Below are positions 24,225 through 33,276 of a DNA stretch of 64,000 nucleotides, in pieces. The stretch's first letter is position 1. Every line of letters begins with the position of its first letter. This stretch comes from Aradus depressus (taxonomy: Eukaryota > Arthropoda > Insecta > Hemiptera > Aradidae). The notes under the pieces were generated by a model. That model was not told the DNA's origin and did no database searches. It saw only the letters and a program-made list of their open reading frames with translations. The stretch is from NCBI GenBank assembly GCA_963662175.1, contig OY759216.1, positions 34,799,087 through 34,863,086 on the forward strand, read 5' to 3'. A program made the position numbers and the translations under genes.

Positions 24225-24440
24225 CCATGGTGGCCGTGCGGGCTAGAGCGTAGGGCTTTGGTCTCATGGTCTCACCTTGGTTTGCGGGTTCGAATCCCGT
24301 CCGGGAGTGAGTTTTATTTCGTAGATAGAACTCCCTCCCGGGGCCATGGATGTCGTAAATAACTAGATAGCACAATGACATGGCTAATATGCATCGCACA
24401 TAAGGCAAAAAAAAAAAATAATAATAAAAAATGAGGAAAG
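24225..24440 (+). mobile_element. Second SINE family with a tRNA-Leu/Ser-like head and poly-A tail
   Basis: The head ggccgtgcgggctagagcg resembles an A box. It is followed at a longer spacing, as in long-variable-arm tRNAs, by a perfect B box in gggttcgaatcccgtccg. The body contains gggccatggatgtcgtaaat and ends in an A-rich tail. Similar flanks (tgaggaagg on the left, tgaggaaagg on the right) may be a decayed target duplication. It is unrelated to the common SINE here. A functional tRNA gene is unlikely because the acceptor ends do not pair cleanly. Confidence 0.7.
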
Positions 24441-24489
24441 GCATGCTAGCGTTAGGAACGACTAAAATGGCTATATTACATCCACAACT

Positions 24490-24744
24490 GTACATAGTGT
24501 AGGGAAATCGGTCAGAAAATTGATATTAAGTTTTCACCGAAATTTTATGCTTACCGACCCCATGATTCAAAAATTTTAAAAAAATGCTGTTTGTCTGTGT
24601 GTGTTATTGTCGATAACTCCTGTCAGAATGACTAAATCGACACACAATTATATGTGTATCCAGAACCCTTAAGGATGACACCTGTTGATTTTCAGCCAAA
24701 CCGACCAATGGGAAGTGGGGGGAAGGGCTAATATATCACCAGCA
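24490..24744 (-). mobile_element. R500 repeat, partial copy
   Basis: It contains gggaaatcggtcagaaaatt, cgataactcctgtcagaatg, atgtgtatccagaaccctta and gattttcagccaaaccgacc. It stops where a second, oppositely oriented copy begins, giving a head-to-head pair. Confidence 0.75.
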
Positions 24745-25562
24745 ATATACTTTCATAGCACGCATTAATCCATTAATATCACTCTCACTCCAAAACCAAT
24801 GGAAATTTGAACTAAAAATTAATAGTTGACTACAAAAGGACTTCAGAATCCTCATACTAAATTTTGTAAATTAAAAATTTTAAATTGTTCAATATATTGG
24901 CAGTTATTAGAATTTTTAAATTGGGCCCCACCTCTAAGATTAATATAATAATATTAATACACCGTTCAATAGACACCTACACACTGTAGGAGTCAAGGAC
25001 AGCCCTACCTGCGATAGATGTGGGCAAGAAGACGAGACGGCGGCACACTTCCTGGGCTTCTGATCGGGATATACGCGAGCGAGATTCCGCATCTTTGGTG
25101 GAGGTGTTATCGCAGAGGAGGATTTTAGAAAATTGGATTATGAAAGCATTCTCAGGTTTATTAAGGAAACTGCGAGACTGAGCACTTCATGAAGGGCTTG
25201 GTTCAGGTAGTTTAAGTACATACAGTTAATATAATAAGGGGGAAGCCCAGCGCTTCCAGGGAAGGGATAAAAGCACTGGATGCTTAGGTCCCTAGGTGTA
25301 AAACACCAGCCCACCTATACATATAAGTTTAATAGGTGTCGTTCTTAGAGGATTCTGAATAAACATATAATAAAATTTTCGTGTTGATGCATTGATTATA
25401 ATGAGGGTTATCGTGTTAACAGACGGACAGATATACATACTGGTATACACAGACTGGAAGACAGGAGATCGGAAAGCATGAAATTTTAGTGAAACCCAAC
25501 TTCGAATTATTGACTCATTACATAACTTCTCCTATACTTCTTTCATAGCTGGGAAAATAAAA
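24745..25562 (+). mobile_element. R500 repeat, split by a non-LTR fragment
   Basis: The left part (24745-24960) has caccagcaatatactttcat, ccattaatatcactctcact and cctcatactaaattttgt. The right part (25330-25562) has aataggtgtcgttcttagag and acataacttctcctatactt. The retroelement scrap at 24961-25325 lies between them. Confidence 0.75.
24961..25325 (+). mobile_element. Non-LTR retrotransposon 3' fragment
   Basis: The plus-strand frame reads VGVKDSPTCDRCGQEDETAA followed by HFL, one stop, and later IFGGGVIAEEDF. The Cys-x2-Cys-Gly then Glu-Thr-x-x-His pattern is the standard zinc-like tail of Jockey/R1/I-type ORF2 proteins. A GC-richer 3' untranslated region follows (cccagcgcttccagggaagg). It contains stops, so it is not functional. 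Confidence 0.7.
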
Positions 25563-25774
25563 ATAAAACTTTGAAAACTTGAAATCAAGAACATAAAAAA
25601 AATGTGATGCTTGAAAAAAACATTTGTATATCATTCGATTTTGTGTACCTATTGCATAAGATTCAGAATAACACATCAATAAACATTCATTGAATTGTTT
25701 ACAAGGACACGACATGTTTACAAACATTGCGGCATTATGCTCATATGCTCAGCGTTTCATCATTGATTAAAGTC

Positions 25775-25854
25775 GGTGAATTACCAACAATGTTCTTCCC
25801 CAGCACGAATTAATCAATAAAGTTTTCCCTCTCGCTCTAAAACCAATCGACCGT
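25775..25854 (+). mobile_element. R500 end fragment
   Basis: It carries tcggtgaattaccaacaatg, ttcttccccagcacgaatta and ccaatcgaccg, the start of an R500 copy. It is cut by the SINE that begins at about 25855. Confidence 0.7.
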
Positions 25855-26170
25855 TGTGGCTCAAGAGTCATCAAGATCATGGGTTCGAAACCCGGCCGAG
25901 GATCTTAGTTTAATGGATCTGGGAAGTAAAATAAACTTAAGCACGTCGTCCTTTGGATGGGACGTTAAGCGATGAGCCCGAGTCTGTTCGATGTCAGGTA
26001 CTCGTTAAAGGCCCCTCCTACCCTAGGTGAATAAAAATTTAGGGTAGGCAAAATTTAGGACTTCCACAGTAGAGAGTCGGGCCCATGTCCACCAGAGTGA
26101 CGAAAGAGCGCTCTGGTAGTAGGCGATATAACCTTGTAGTTAAAGCCCGGGCATGTGTCTAGTAACTAAC
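25855..26170 (+). mobile_element. tRNA-derived SINE, head partly deleted
   Basis: The B box is intact (gggttcgaaacccggccgag) but the A-box region is shortened to ttgtggctcaag. The body (gtcctttggatgggacgtta) and the 3' end (gcccgggcatgtgtctagta) are present. It inserted into an R500 copy. Confidence 0.87.
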
Positions 26171-26927
26171 TCTATCATTTACAACCTGTGAAATAATCAC
26201 TTCTCTCTACACCAGCAATCTTCAAATTATTTGCAGTCATTACTCTGTAATCATTTGGAAGAGACTTCGTGTCAATTTTTATCAGAACTTGGAGGTTTGT
26301 TTATCCGCATCAAGTCATGATCTATCGTAGTAGAATGCCACTTTGTATAATAATATTTATTTATTTCCATACTATGGTAAAAGGATACGTCACTAAAATA
26401 TATACATTAAGATAGCTAATTAGATACATAAACAGATATTAACTCTTAGAGTCTGAAACACATTGATTAGAGTCAACTAGACTACTGAAAAAAAAAATGA
26501 AATGATAAAATAAATACTTGAAAATATATAAATAATAATATTAATAATTACAGTAAATAATTTTTTTAAATTTAATTAAGATTAAGATAATTTTCTATCT
26601 CTTTTCCGGAATTGTTTTTTTTTCTCTCAACGACATTTTGGGACGTTCCTCAACCCCTTCCGCAGATCACAAAATGCGAAATACAGAAAAGACAAAGAAA
26701 AAATAACAATAATAATTATAATATAATATAATTATATATATTATATATGAAATAAATATAAATAAATAAAATGGTAATAAGAATACATAAAAGTGAAAAA
26801 AAAAAAAAAAAATTAATATATAAATATTTAAAAATAACTATTAAAATTCGACAGACCTTAAAGAAGTAAATACATATATAGGTGGGGAAGTAAAACTAGT
26901 TATGGTGCAAATAAATATATTGATAAA
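26171..26927. other. AT-rich intron DNA, no gene seen
   Basis: Very AT-rich with short A runs and an ata-rich stretch at 26700-26770. No motif and no copy of the defined repeat families. Confidence 0.6.
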
Positions 26928-27230
26928 TCCGTATTAGCTCAGTGGTATGCGTGCTTGCTTACTGAGTTCAACATGGCGTGTTCCAAACCCGGCCGAGGCC
27001 CTTAGGTTTTTTTATCTGGGAGGTGAAAAATCTTTGAGCACACCGTCCTTCGTAAGGTCAGGTACTCTTTAAAGACATCTATCCTAAGTGAATAAAAATT
27101 TAGGGTAGGCAAAATTTAGGACCCCCACAGTAGAGTCGGGCTCATGTCCACCAGAGTGACGAAAAATCGCTCTGGTAGTAAGCGATATGACCTTGTAGCT
27201 AAAGCCCGGGCATGAGTCACAATAACTAAC
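26928..27230 (+). mobile_element. tRNA-derived SINE, nearly full length
   Basis: It has the A-box-like tagctcagtggtatgcgtgc, a decayed B box (cgtgttccaaacccggccga), the body gccgtccttcg and the end gcccgggcatgagtcacaat with an aactaac tail. Confidence 0.88.
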
Positions 27231-27469
27231 ACTACATCCGCTTATCAATCAACAAATACATTCAAAATAATATAAATAATAAACAATGTATGCCCTCTCA
27301 GAAAATAATTCCAGGATCAATAAATAACAGACCTATAGACACGTTTTGTAAAGCTTTATAACCATTTATTATACACAAATAACATTATAAAGATAAATAA
27401 ATTGTACCATTATAATATAAGATATTATCTCCCACGGTATAATTTTAATATAAAAAAATTAAGTGAATT

Positions 27470-28263
27470 AAAATTTTAAGATAATTCAACCTAAAGATCT
27501 TTTGACACTTCTCTTTCTCTCTATTCTCCTTATTTATATTTTTTTGTTAATTGTTGTCTGTCTTATTTGTTTTGACGTTGTTTTGACGTTAGCCACGAAA
27601 TAAGAGCACGCATTGCTGCAGGGAACAGATGTCTATTTGCGGTCCAAAGAATACTCAAGTTCCGCACATTAACGTGGAGGGCCAAGCTAATTGTCTATAA
27701 AACCATTGTCCGTCCAATTGTAACTTACACTGGTGAAACTTGGGCGTTGACAAAAGAAAATGAAGAGACTCTGCTATTGTGGGAACGCAAAGTACTCAGA
27801 AAGATTTATGGACCTGTTTCCGAGAACGGCAGATGGCGTATCCGGAAGAACAGAGAATTGAGAGACCTCTACGGGGATTCCGACCTGGTATCCGTGATCA
27901 AGCAGGCGAGATTACGTTGGTTGGGCCACGTAGAGAGAATGGAAGGAGGAAGACTCCCTAAACAAGCCCTCTACGGTATGCCAGGCGGTGCCAGGAGAAG
28001 AGGAAGACCGAGACTCCGTTGGCTGGACGACGTCGAGGCGGACCTCCGAGTGTTGGGCATCAGAGGATGGAGGGAGAAGGTTTTGGATCGAGACGAATGG
28101 AGGAGGATTGTGACGGAGGCCCGGGTTCTTTCAGAACCGTAGCGCCACAGGAAGAAGAAGAAAATTTTAAGATAATTCAACCTAAAGATCTGTTGACACT
28201 TCTTTTCTCTCTATTCTCCTTATTTATATTTTTTTGTTAATTGTTGTCTGTCTTATTTGTTTT
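27470..28263 (+). mobile_element. 5'-truncated non-LTR retroelement flanked by a ~104-bp direct duplication
   Basis: 27470-27573 and 28161-28263 are near-identical (aaaattttaagataattc ... tcttatttgttt) with only two or three differences. Between them (27574-28160) an open frame from about 27591 to 28142 encodes the C-terminal end of a reverse-transcriptase ORF. Visible pieces are YKTIVRPIVTYTGETWAL, RLRWLGHVERMEGGRLPKQA, RRRGRPRLRWLDDVEADLR and a final DRDEWRRIVTEA. The pattern is typical of RTE-like/CR1-like insect ORF2 ends, and the clade is tentative. The 3' tail is gaagaagaag. A target duplication of this length is unusual. Confidence 0.85.
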
Positions 28264-28454
28264 ATTCATTATTTAACTAAAGTGAAGATGATGTAGCGAC
28301 AAATGATTATCTCGTAGTGTTGCAAATTAGATATGTAGTCTGACATCTCAATAATGTTTTTATAATATACTGAGGGATTTTTGAGGTCGCCCTCTTCATC
28401 AGCCAGTCAACAAAAAAAAAATTATAACATTCTAATGGCTAGAGTGCATAAAAC
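28264..28454. other. Flank with a hairpin motif
   Basis: The minus strand at about 28370-28410 reads ggctgatgaagagggcga then cctcaaaa. This is a CTGATGA block followed by a perfect gagg/cctc stem with a gcga loop. It resembles the core of a hammerhead ribozyme except that GAAA is changed to AAAA. Nothing else seen. Confidence 0.45.
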
Positions 28455-28945
28455 TATTGGCTATATTCGCTAAAATGAATAAGTAAATACTATAAATTAA
28501 TTCAGTAAATAGAATCATTGATTTTGATGCAATTTTATTGATTTTATATTTAACGGGGTTAGAATCAAAATGGTCCAAGTGACATTATTGAAAATGTTTC
28601 ATTAAGTGCATATTCTGGTACAAAAATTATAGTTCTGTTCAGGAAAATAGTTGTACAAGTGAAATCCTAGCTATTGCTGAGATCTAGTGGCAAATCACTT
28701 ATTCCATTTTGGTAACATGAACAAGTAACTTAAACATATCAATAGTGACCTTCAAATTAAGATTTTTATTCAATTTTATGGTTTTCTAATAGCAACATTC
28801 ACCATAAAAGCAGAAGACAAAATATTTCCAGTTTCGATAAATTATAGATTTTTTAAATCAGTTCAAGTTTTAAAAATGTCACTTAGACCACTTTGATTCT
28901 AACCCCATCATTTATACTAATTAATTTTACCGAATATAGCCAATA
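28455..28945. mobile_element. Inverted-repeat (MITE-like) element
   Basis: The ends are inverted copies: tattggctatattcg (28455) and cgaatatagccaata (ends 28945). Further in, ggggttagaatcaaaatggt (about 28554) is mirrored by ccactttgattctaacccc (about 28889-28907), together with agtgacat/atgtcact. The arms differ in length because the left one carries extra AT-rich sequence. There is no coding capacity, so it is probably a non-autonomous DNA element. Confidence 0.7.
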
Positions 28946-28969
28946 TATGTATGTATTTACTTCAGCAAT

Positions 28970-29127
28970 TAAAATTGTATACTTTTTTTTTAAGAAATGC
29001 TAGGTTTTTATAGACTGTCTGAAGAAGAGAACAATGACGAAACAGTCTAGCATATTATTATAAAATCTGTGACAGATAAGATTGCATTTCTATTTTCTAA
29101 CCTGTGAAATATTATTATATTCTCAAT
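28970..29127 (+). other. Hairpin with a retroelement-end-like core
   Basis: agactgtctgaagaagag and gacgaaacagtct form a stem of about six pairs, bracketing a CTGAAGA ... GAAAC motif. It probably comes from a Penelope-like or similar retroelement end. Too little remains to assign. Confidence 0.4.
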
Positions 29128-29245
29128 TTAGAACTCCCATAGTTGAGTCGGGCTCATGTACCCCAAAGTGACGAAAGAGCGTTCTAGTGGTATGCGATAC
29201 GACCTCCTAGTTAAAGCCCAGACATGAGTCACAAAAACTAAGTAA
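29128..29245 (+). mobile_element. SINE 3' fragment
   Basis: Only the last ~120 bp of the common SINE are present: gaactcccatagttgagtcg, gacgaaagagcg and cagacatgagtcac. Confidence 0.75.
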
Positions 29246-29291
29246 CTAATACAACATAATATGTAAATTCAAAACCTCATTATTGGGGTAA

Positions 29292-29425
29292 TTTTAATAA
29301 TTTTTTTCAGCGGAATCGGCCGAAGGGAAGTGTAAATCAGGGCTCGAACTAAAAACCCTGCGAAAATTGAATTAATTTGTTTTGGGAAAGTACAATGTCG
29401 GTGATTCTTCGATGATTTTTTAGTG
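29292..29425 (-). mobile_element. R500 end fragment
   Basis: It shows cagcggaatcggccgaaggg, tgaattaatttgttttggga and aagtacaatgtcggtgattc, the right end of the family. Confidence 0.65.
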
Positions 29426-30233
29426 TTCAGCGCCAAAATTAGCAAAACGGAACATTTATGGAATCACTTCGGTGTCCGTCCGTCCGCCTGTCACAGGCAA
29501 TTTTCTCTGAAACTATATGACGTAAAAATTTGAAATTCAGCACAGAGATAGAGTGTGGTGGCCCAATTATAGGTATACGTGAAGTATAAAAAATTGAATT
29601 TGGATTCTGGGGGTTAATTTCAGGGGGTAATTGGGAAATGGAAACAAACAATTTTCAAGGGCATCGTGTATAAAAATTGCTGTCCCACACCTTATCACCA
29701 AAAGGATCGCTCAAAAAAATCTGAAAAACATCATGAAGATTGAGAATTAGGTGTAGATTGAGGCAAAAGTATCAGGAAAAATTCTAGCGCGATAACTTAA
29801 ACAATAAATTGTTTATTTGCTATATAACTGCTGAACCATTGTTTTTAAAGAAAAATTTTTTCGAAAAAAAATATTTCTCACGATGTAAGGAACAACTTTT
29901 GTCGTTACACGTTTAATTTAAGTGGGTAGCTGATGGCACGGAACACTAATTGTGCAAGTATAGTTTGCAATTGACCAAATTTATTTTTCCTTCTGTATCC
30001 ACATTTTTTTATTAATTGGTACCCCAGAGCATATTAAACAAACAACAAATTGCGAAAAAGTCCGAGAAACCATTTTTTGTAAAATATTTTATCACCGTTT
30101 TCTTTTAATATGAAACCCTGCAATAATTACAAATTAACATACATTAAATTATAGATACATCGTAGATGGTATTTTTCAAAAATACAAACATAGACCTTAC
30201 GCATTGATAAGATTATAGATAATAAGTACTTAC
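29426..30233. other. Intron 1 of transporter B, last part
   Basis: 29430-30110 looks like decayed repeat sequence (tgtccgtccgtccgcctgtc, a motif common in insect repeats) with no open frame of note. I cannot assign a family. 30110-30233 is AT-rich. Confidence 0.45.
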
Positions 30234-30276
30234 TGGTGATGGATGCGGCAGATTGTCGTAGGAGTGGAGTGTTCAT
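30234..30276 (-). CDS. Tret1-like sugar transporter B, exon 1 (start codon)
   Basis: This 43-nt first coding exon reads MNTPLLRQSAASIT plus one base and ends at a strong donor (cacca|gtaagt). The split codon A|GT gives Ser before SLCMAMTG of exon 2. It has the same length, phase and Arg-Gln placement as exon 1 of gene A. The minus strand further upstream holds other ATGs (for example about 30450-30465) in short frames. Whether these are in the leader or upstream of transcription is unknown. The intron to exon 2 is 8.6 kb. Confidence 0.82.
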
Positions 30277-30559
30277 GTCAGGAGATATGTAGATGCGGCG
30301 AGGATCGGCAGAAGGCTATCTCGACTATGAACGATTACCAGAGCGGCGCCGAACTTGTGAGATCTCGAGAGAGGGGGCCTTGTCTAAGTACATGGGCGTC
30401 AGACTCACATCGAGCCGGAGACTGGCAGATCTCCTTCCTTCCACTTATCGCTCATGGTAACATGGCTGCTCATCAGATTAGACACATTAGATCTGAAATA
30501 GGAAAACCTTTAATATTGCTTCTAAACTCAAACTACTAAAAAATGCATTATTGTACATT

Positions 30560-30608
30560 CACTCGGTCGGGTGGTAGAAGGGAGAGAGAGAGAGAGAGAA
30601 GGAGAGAA
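30560..30608. repeat. (GA)n-rich microsatellite
   Basis: A run of ag repeats (about 30581-30599) lies in a purine-rich stretch about 300 bp upstream of the transporter B start codon. GA runs near promoters can bind GAGA-type factors in insects; whether this one does is unknown. Confidence 0.6.
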
Positions 30609-31109
30609 TGTTCAGCCCCTCTCTCATATAGTCCAGGAAAAAGGAATAATATCTGACAAATAGCAGATAAGGAACCCGTCATTAACCTATATTTGCTTAT
30701 TAAGCCATAAATATAGTGATAAAATTGTGATGTTGCCATTATAGGACTTTCTTATACCGACCCGCTTACAGATCACTCTCTTTCCTCCAACTCAAATTCT
30801 TAATTTTTATAGTTTTTCGAAAAAATTACCAATACAAAAACCATATTTTAAAGTTCGTTGCTATGAGTTACGATTTAAAAATTAGTTACACATAATAGTT
30901 ACACATACACATTCCTTATAGACATTTAGTTTACATTCTTCGGGGCGCCATAACTTTTGCCGTATTGATCCTAATTTAACTTTGAGGACTTTAAACGTTT
31001 GGAAATTTTATAAGGAACATTTTCGGTAGGAATTAATTTTGCGATAGGACTAACTGTTTTCGGGTAAATCAAGGAAACGTCTAAAAATATGTGTTTCAAA
31101 ACTACAAAC
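30609..31109. other. Upstream spacer, no gene seen
   Basis: AT-rich DNA with the patch ttcggggcgccataactttt. No motif recognised. Confidence 0.5.
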
Positions 31110-31390
31110 GTTTCAAGATGATTTTCGGCATATATCTCGAAAACCGGACGAACTGTAAAAAATCATATTTCATATAAATTATGTATTTTAGTATTCTCTA
31201 CAACTATTACTCGAAAACATTTTTGATTAGGTCATAAACATAGGCTGTAACTTGTAAAATGTTAAAGGTCGGGGGGAAAATGTCTCAATTTTTGTTCTAT
31301 TTCGGCCCAAATGTAATCAGACTTAAGTTAGAACATGTGACCTCTTCATTCCAAATTTGAAGTTCATAGCTACCTATGTTCAAGTAATAA
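31110..31390 (-). repeat. Interspersed repeat, inverted match to 20795-21190
   Basis: tgattaggtcataaacatag, cggcccaaatgtaatcagac and ttccaaatttgaagttcata are reverse-complement matches of blocks at 20795-21190. Unknown family. Confidence 0.7.
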
Positions 31391-31857
31391 GGAATAAACA
31401 ATTTCAATTGGTGACCAACATTTGATTTCATAATTTTTTTGTGCTTCTCAACCCGTTAAATTTTTTTATACTTATATTGTTGTAACTTCGTTTGTAATGT
31501 AAGTTCTGAAGTCCCAGGACGCCTGATTTAAACAATTTCGACAAGTTTTGTGATATAAATAATAATGGAACATTTACATAGATTACCGGCTAAGATCCCG
31601 CAACTTACAACAATACGACATAAAGTATCTTTTTATTTTGTTTCAGAATTTAACCCGACGGCAGGTCAGGCGGAAACATACAGCGGATCAAATTTGATCC
31701 GCGGGGCGCCCCTTGCCGACCATCCCTGGTCTATAAGGTATCTACTATTTATTTACTTTATTTGTATAGTTATTATCTTTCAACTCATATATGAATTCTA
31801 AAATTTAATATAGAGTGTATATTTAGCTCAATGTATAAGCTATTTTCATGAATAGGG

Positions 31858-33276
31858 ATGGATATTTTTTTCAAGTTTAATAACAAAAAAAAAGTGACAA
31901 AGACACAAAGTGGTTCACCCTCTCTTCGAGTGGGGATGAAACCCAACGTTTCGAAGCCAGAAAAGTGTAATAACTTTGATTTATCACATTCTAACCTAAC
32001 CAGTAGCCAAAGTGATATCAGGAAAATGGACAGTGGACACCCAGCAGACACAGGTGAGATGCCTTCTTCATTTTTACCTGCCAAACGGCAGCTACATTCC
32101 GAGACATGGATGTCAGTAGATGGTAGTCAAGCGGTCTCTGATAGCAGAGCTAGCATCCAGGAGCCTCAACTAAAGAGGAACAGATACACGCTACAAATCA
32201 CACCCACACCAACACCAACACATAACAGATTCGAGCCACTACTCACTCTCCAGGACGGACAGGAGACATCACAACCGACAAAACCGGACGGACAGACCAC
32301 CCCTAACCGACAGACCAAGATCCCTCCCATCTTTCTTTGTGAGGCTGACAATTATCAATTGGTGATTAACGAGCTAAAAACATTGATTACTTCGCCGTTT
32401 GAAACCAAGCAGTGCAACCAAAAAATAAAAGTCAGCCTCACAACGACTGATGACTACCGGAGGGTGACAAAATTCTACGACGATAACAAGGTGAAGTACT
32501 ACACCTTCGTCAACCCCGAGGACAGGAAACTCTCCGTAATTATACGGGGAGTTCCTTACTCACTGACAGAGACAGAAATAACCGACGAACTGACCCCGAC
32601 ATATCCAGTTTTAAAAGTGACCCGCATCCTGAATCATGACAGACGCCCCACACCTCTCTGTGCAGTTGAGCTGGAAAACAACCCATCCGGAGAGGCCATA
32701 TTTCAACTGACGCGGCTCTATTATACAGTTGTCAAAGTAGAGCCACGCCGACGTTCCACCAGAGCCGTGCAGTGCACGAACTGTCAGTCTTTTGGCCATA
32801 CAAAAAACTTTTGCCGACTGGACCCCAAATGTGTGAAGTGCGGAGAAGACCACCACTTTACAGCATGCCCCTCCAGACAGAAGAAGATAGACTCTCCCAA
32901 GTGCGCCAACTGCCAGGGCAACCATCCAGCCAGCTACAGAGGTTGTGCATCATACAAGACCTATATAGACAGGACTACCAGACAGAGACAACCCAAACAT
33001 CAAAACCCAGTAACCGCCAGAGTACCACCCAAAGGACAACCCCCAAGACCGACTCCGGATCGACCGAACAGCTGGTTCGACCAAAGTAGACCCCGACCTT
33101 TCCAACCTCGACCTCAACCTAACTTACCCAGCAGCCAAGACACCCAACCAGCTAACGACATGACTGACCTCACCAACACTATACTCACCTTTCTCAAACC
33201 ATTTATACCTATCATAAAGTCATTCTTATCTAACCTTCTCACCCAAGTATTCTCATTTAACAATGGTGGACCCTAA
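31858..33276 (+). CDS. Retrotransposon ORF1 (Gag-like nucleic-acid-binding protein)
   Basis: This 472-aa protein has a Ser/Thr/Pro-rich N-terminus. A central domain around residues 195-300 (IRGVPYSLTETEITDEL ... VTRILN) resembles the domain found next to zinc knuckles in Jockey-type ORF1 proteins. Cys/His knuckles follow at about 303-365: CTNCQSFGHTKNFC, CVKCGEDHHFTAC and CANCQGNHPASYRGC. A Pro/Arg/Gln-rich tail and a hydrophobic end (FLKPFIPIIKSFL) close it. It would coat element RNA and help carry it to the nucleus. The stop overlaps the ORF2 start (ATGGTGGACCCTAA), suggesting coupled translation. I chose the first in-frame ATG; an earlier ATG just upstream is out of frame. Confidence 0.9.
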   Translation: MDIFFKFNNKKKVTKTQSGSPSLRVGMKPNVSKPEKCNNFDLSHSNLTSSQSDIRKMDSGHPADTGEMPSSFLPAKRQLHSETWMSVDGSQAVSDSRASIQEPQLKRNRYTLQITPTPTPTHNRFEPLLTLQDGQETSQPTKPDGQTTPNRQTKIPPIFLCEADNYQLVINELKTLITSPFETKQCNQKIKVSLTTTDDYRRVTKFYDDNKVKYYTFVNPEDRKLSVIIRGVPYSLTETEITDELTPTYPVLKVTRILNHDRRPTPLCAVELENNPSGEAIFQLTRLYYTVVKVEPRRRSTRAVQCTNCQSFGHTKNFCRLDPKCVKCGEDHHFTACPSRQKKIDSPKCANCQGNHPASYRGCASYKTYIDRTTRQRQPKHQNPVTARVPPKGQPPRPTPDRPNSWFDQSRPRPFQPRPQPNLPSSQDTQPANDMTDLTNTILTFLKPFIPIIKSFLSNLLTQVFSFNNGGP

